NCBI RefSeq assembly: GCF_001677275.1
Contig: NZ_CP016177.1
Coordinates: 1,054,001-1,118,000, forward strand
DNA: 64,000 bases
From: Vibrio breoganii
GTDB lineage: Bacteria; Pseudomonadota; Gammaproteobacteria; Enterobacterales; Vibrionaceae
Direction: 5' to 3'
Positions 58,641 through 64,000 of this stretch are shown piece by piece. The notes under the pieces are model-generated. The model saw only the letters and a program-made list of their open reading frames with translations, was not told the DNA's origin and searched no databases. Each line of letters starts with the position of its first letter. The first letter of the stretch is position 1. A program made the position numbers and the translations under genes.

Positions 58641-58805
58641 TCAAAATTACCACTAGATAAACACGGTCGCAGATTCTAACAGAAACAAACCCAGTGTGAC
58701 AGATCCGCGATGTGAATCACACTTTCAAATTGACTGAAAAGTGTAAACATTTTCTGTCATACTATGTGCCAACATTTCGTTGCTCCCACAATAGGGCCAA
58801 AGACC

Positions 58806-59069
58806 ATGCAAGACCAACAAGAAGTTCAAGACCAACTAATTGAAATCGTTGAAAATCAGATCGAATCTGGCAATCCAAAGAAAGTAAAAGAAACGCTGAT
58901 GCGCCTAATGATGACAGGCAATAGCCGCGACGATGCTATCGCCATGATTGGTTGCGCGGTAGCAATCGAAGTGTTTGATGTAGTGAACAACGGCGCAGAG
59001 TTCAACGAAAAGCGTTATGCAGAGCATTTAGACCGTCTTCCAGATTTAGGGTTTATGGAAGGGGAGTGA
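58806..59069 (+). CDS. Hypothetical protein (87 aa)
   Basis: A small acidic helical protein (MQDQQEVQDQLIEIVENQIE ... LMRLMMTGNSRDDAIAMIGCAVAIEVFDVVNNG). The pattern resembles a short helical module seen in various uncharacterised proteins, but I do not recognise a named family. An upstream in-frame ATG at 58764 would add 14 residues; the ATG at 58806 begins the conserved-looking part. It is divergent from mnmA and convergent with rluE, with short repeats after its stop. Confidence 0.65.
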   Translation: MQDQQEVQDQLIEIVENQIESGNPKKVKETLMRLMMTGNSRDDAIAMIGCAVAIEVFDVVNNGAEFNEKRYAEHLDRLPDLGFMEGE

Positions 59070-59076
59070 GGCAGCC

Positions 59077-59134
59077 TCAAGCTTCAAGCTGTCAGCTGTC
59101 AGATTAAACAGAGCCTAGAACCTAGGTCCTAGGG
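59077..59134. repeat. Heptanucleotide repeats overlapping the rluE stop
   Basis: TCAAGCT x2, GTCAGCT plus a partial unit (59077-59102), then CCTAGAA, CCTAGGT, CCTAGGG (59114-59134). The second group includes the rluE stop codon (59122-59124) and its last codons. Confidence 0.8.
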
Positions 59135-59811
59135 TCGGCTTCTTTCCATTCACCGTTTGGTAAATCGCCTAGGCTGTATTTACCTATGGAATAGCGGATT
59201 AATCGCAGAGTGGGGTAGCCGATGTTGGCGGTCATGCGGCGCACTTGTCGATTGCGACCTTCTATAATGGTAATCGCAAGCCAAGTGGTTGGAATGGCCG
59301 CGCGAAAGCGCACTGGAGGGTTTCTATCCCATACCTCAGGCTCTGGCATGATTTCTACCTGTGCGGGTAGTGTCATGCCGTCTTTTAGCTCTACACCATT
59401 GCGCAGCTTATCCAAATCTTGCTCTGATGGCGCGCCTTCTACTTGTACCCAATAGGTCTTTGGGGATTTTGAATCAGGTTGAGTCAATTTAGCCTGTAAA
59501 ATACCGTCATTGGTCAGCAGTAATAATCCTTCACTATCTCTATCGAGTCTTCCTGCAGCATACACGTCCTTTACCTTGATGAAGTCGGCAAGAGTTTGCC
59601 TGCCGTCACCATCAGTAAACTGGCTTAATACATCAAAAGGTTTGTTGAACAGCAGTACTTTTCGCTCTTCGGCAGAAACACGTTTAACCGTGCGTACAGG
59701 CTTTCTTCGATTGGAAGAGCTAGAGCGCTTTTGGCTGAACTTGTTACTGGGCTTCGAAGATGTTTCAGAAGTTCGAGACTTATTTTGAGGTCGGCGGTTG
59801 CCGCTAGACAT
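59122..59811 (-). CDS. rluE: 23S rRNA pseudouridine synthase RluE
   Basis: Makes pseudouridine at position 2457 of 23S rRNA in E. coli. The 229-residue protein has a basic Ser/Lys/Arg-rich tail of about 45 residues, then [22 protein letters not shown], the catalytic Asp in [15 protein letters not shown] and the [20 protein letters not shown] segment typical of the RsuA/RluE group. The last residues (PRT) and stop codon are encoded by a heptanucleotide repeat. Confidence 0.93.
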   Translation of the reverse strand: MSSGNRRPQNKSRTSETSSKPSNKFSQKRSSSSNRRKPVRTVKRVSAEERKVLLFNKPFDVLSQFTDGDGRQTLADFIKVKDVYAAGRLDRDSEGLLLLTNDGILQAKLTQPDSKSPKTYWVQVEGAPSEQDLDKLRNGVELKDGMTLPAQVEIMPEPEVWDRNPPVRFRAAIPTTWLAITIIEGRNRQVRRMTANIGYPTLRLIRYSIGKYSLGDLPNGEWKEADPRT

Positions 59812-62343
<2,532 letters not shown>

Positions 62344-62358
62344 TCCAATATAAAGAGT

Positions 62359-62393
62359 AAAGCCCGAGCTAAGTGATTAGCTCGGGCTTTTTT
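62359..62393. terminator. Bidirectional terminator after icd
   Basis: Stem AAAGCCCGAGCTAA / TTAGCTCGGGCTTT with loop GTGA and T-run. Confidence 0.92.
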
Positions 62394-62416
62394 ATGCGTA
62401 GAGATTGGTTTAACGG

Positions 62417-63841
62417 CTATGCGTGAAGATAACCAGTGAACATCAGATAAACAGAAAGTGCAGCCAACGCTATCAGTGCTCGCTCTATCCAAGTATCTAC
62501 TACTGAATACACTTTCTCGCCGGCCTTTATGCGTGAGGCGTGCGTGTATCGGAAGAACGGAATACCTATGGTGTACAAAATAGTCGCCATCAACTGATAT
62601 TCAAGTCCTGCCGCGGTAATTAGCCAAGCGCAAAACAACGCTGCGCTTGTGGCTAACGCTATGTGCCCGTAATTACGCTTTTCTAAACCAAGAGACTTAG
62701 GATCTAGCGAGATCTTAAGAAGGAAAAGACAGCTAAGTAGGTAGCAAGGTAGAACCATTACCGATGCGATGTTAATCGCTGCTAGATAGACGTTCTCAAA
62801 CATCACGACCAGTAAGACACACAGCTGCATGAACAATGTGGAGACATTCAATGCATTGATTGGCGCCTCATTTTTATTGGTGCGACTGAAGAAGCGCGGG
62901 AACTCACCCACTTTACCTGCTTCATAGGGCACTTCAGCCACCAACATGGTCCAGGCCACAAGGGCACCGAACACTGAAACCAGCACACAGATGTTGACTA
63001 GTACACGTCCGTATGGGCCGATTGCGGCTTCTAACAGAGACGCTGCTGACGGGTTTGCCAATTGTGACAACTCTTGCTGAGGCAAGATGCCAAAGGCCAA
63101 TATAGAGATCAGGCTGTACATGCTGATAGCGACTAAAAAGCCAATAAGGGTTGCTTTACCGACATCCGACTTCTTTTTCGCCCTGCCAGATAACACCACA
63201 GCGCCTTCAATGCCCACAAAGCACCAAAGGGTCACCATCATAGTGCTCTGGATTTGAGTGACCACAGAGCCAAGTTGCTGTTCTTCTCCCCATACATCCA
63301 GGGATAAGTTTGCAGGCTCAAAGCTGTACATAATGATGGCAATAATAATGATCAAGCCAATCAGCTTACCTACCGTTGAGATAAGGTTGATAAAAGATGA
63401 ACTGGCGGTGCCTCGCAGTGCTATGGCGTTCATGCCCCAGAGTAATGCTGAGCACAGGAATACGGTTTCTATGCCGTGTTGTAGCAGTACAGGGAAGAAT
63501 AAGCCTAAAGAGTCATTGATCATAACCGCAAGGGCGACGTTACCCATACAGGTCATTAACCAATAGCCCCAAGCGGAGTGGAAGCCGATGTATTCGCCAA
63601 AGCCGGCTTTCGCGTATGAGAAAATGCCGGAATTTAGGTTAGGTCGTTGTTCGGCAAGTACTCTAAAGGTTTGCACCAATAGAAGCATGCCGATACCTGT
63701 GACCAACCAAGCTAGGGATACTGCACCGATGGAGGCTTGTTCAGCCATATTTTGCGGAATACTGAAGATACCGCTACCGATCATTGAGCCAAATACGATG
63801 GCGATTAAGCCAACTAAGCCTACGGAATTCTTATTACTCAT
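62417..63841 (-). CDS. APC-family amino acid antiporter
   Basis: A 474-residue transporter with about twelve helices. It begins VGLVGLIAIVFGSMIGSGIFSIPQNMAEQASIGAVSLAWLVTGIG, which contains the unwound GSGIF substrate site of the APC superfamily. It resembles the basic amino acid/polyamine antiporter group (ArcD, AdiC, CadB). No decarboxylase or deiminase gene is adjacent within the window, so the substrate pair is not determined. Possible promoter sequence lies in 63842-64000, where nothing else is seen. Confidence 0.85.
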   Translation of the reverse strand: MSNKNSVGLVGLIAIVFGSMIGSGIFSIPQNMAEQASIGAVSLAWLVTGIGMLLLVQTFRVLAEQRPNLNSGIFSYAKAGFGEYIGFHSAWGYWLMTCMGNVALAVMINDSLGLFFPVLLQHGIETVFLCSALLWGMNAIALRGTASSSFINLISTVGKLIGLIIIIAIIMYSFEPANLSLDVWGEEQQLGSVVTQIQSTMMVTLWCFVGIEGAVVLSGRAKKKSDVGKATLIGFLVAISMYSLISILAFGILPQQELSQLANPSAASLLEAAIGPYGRVLVNICVLVSVFGALVAWTMLVAEVPYEAGKVGEFPRFFSRTNKNEAPINALNVSTLFMQLCVLLVVMFENVYLAAINIASVMVLPCYLLSCLFLLKISLDPKSLGLEKRNYGHIALATSAALFCAWLITAAGLEYQLMATILYTIGIPFFRYTHASRIKAGEKVYSVVDTWIERALIALAALSVYLMFTGYLHA

Positions 63842-64000
63842 TGCGTGCTCTAAACTGCTTCAGTGGTCATCAAAAAAGTGCGATGACCAAAATTATGTGA
63901 AGTAAACTGATGAGTTGAGTGTTATTTGACCGCCGCTCATCACAAGGGGGAGGGATTATACTGATTGGTATGCTGAATAAGTAGAGTTAATCGTAACGAG

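Noticed and set aside
58712..58725. CRP site between mnmA and the 87-residue gene
   Set aside because: ATGTGAATCACAC has the right half-sites but the spacing is far shorter than six bases.

Overview
The window looks like a piece of the main chromosome of a Vibrio (Vibrionaceae, Gammaproteobacteria). Gene families and local orders match what I recall for that genus: csiV next to mfd, lolCDE, DUF2062/comEC/msbA/lpxK/ycaR/kdsB, prkA-yeaH-spoVR, a DUF3360 permease beside pflB, priC-ybaM beside xthA, mnmA-hflD-purB, and a monomeric NADP isocitrate dehydrogenase next to rluE. GC content looks moderate. I see no tRNA, rRNA, insertion sequence, prophage, integron or CRISPR array. The species cannot be fixed from the sequence alone.

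Layout. 1-8.7 kb: a LysR regulator, a Fur-box-preceded TonB-dependent (catecholate-type) receptor, a DUF2955/HlyD export pair, a DUF481 outer membrane protein, a small unknown protein, a CBS protein, and uridine phosphorylase behind a CRP site. 8.7-15.3 kb: a stand-alone CARF-type DUF1887 nuclease (VC1899/Card1 family), then hinT, a COG3014 lipoprotein, ycfL, lpoB, ycfP, and ndh behind a perfect FNR box. 15.4-29.9 kb: csiV, mfd, lolCDE, DUF2062, comEC, msbA, lpxK, the 59-residue ycaR and kdsB, that is envelope biogenesis, repair and competence. 29.9-36.5 kb: a heptanucleotide repeat array, spoVR/yeaH/prkA, a MipA/OmpV protein and yfbU.

36.5-46.6 kb: pflA, an LpxR-like lipid A deacylase and pflB (anaerobic pyruvate cleavage, split by the LpxR gene), a DUF3360 permease with an upstream FNR-like site, and a four-gene polar amino acid ABC transporter with an internal terminator. 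46.8-52.97 kb: a 50-residue unknown protein, xthA, ybaM, priC, a TauE/SafE exporter, dinG and a porin. 53.3-64 kb: glgA, a threefold 188-bp structured repeat, purB (PurR operator), hflD, mnmA, an unknown small protein, rluE, icd and an APC-family amino acid transporter whose start lies just inside the right edge.

The most unusual non-coding content is of two kinds. First, three tandem copies of a roughly 188-bp unit downstream of glgA carry hairpins with compensatory base changes between copies. Second, several arrays of 7-bp repeats built around CTAG/AGCT lie against gene ends, in two cases supplying the stop codon. The most notable protein is the DUF1887 nuclease, whose predicted ligand-binding motif is not the usual CARF form and which has no CRISPR-Cas genes nearby.
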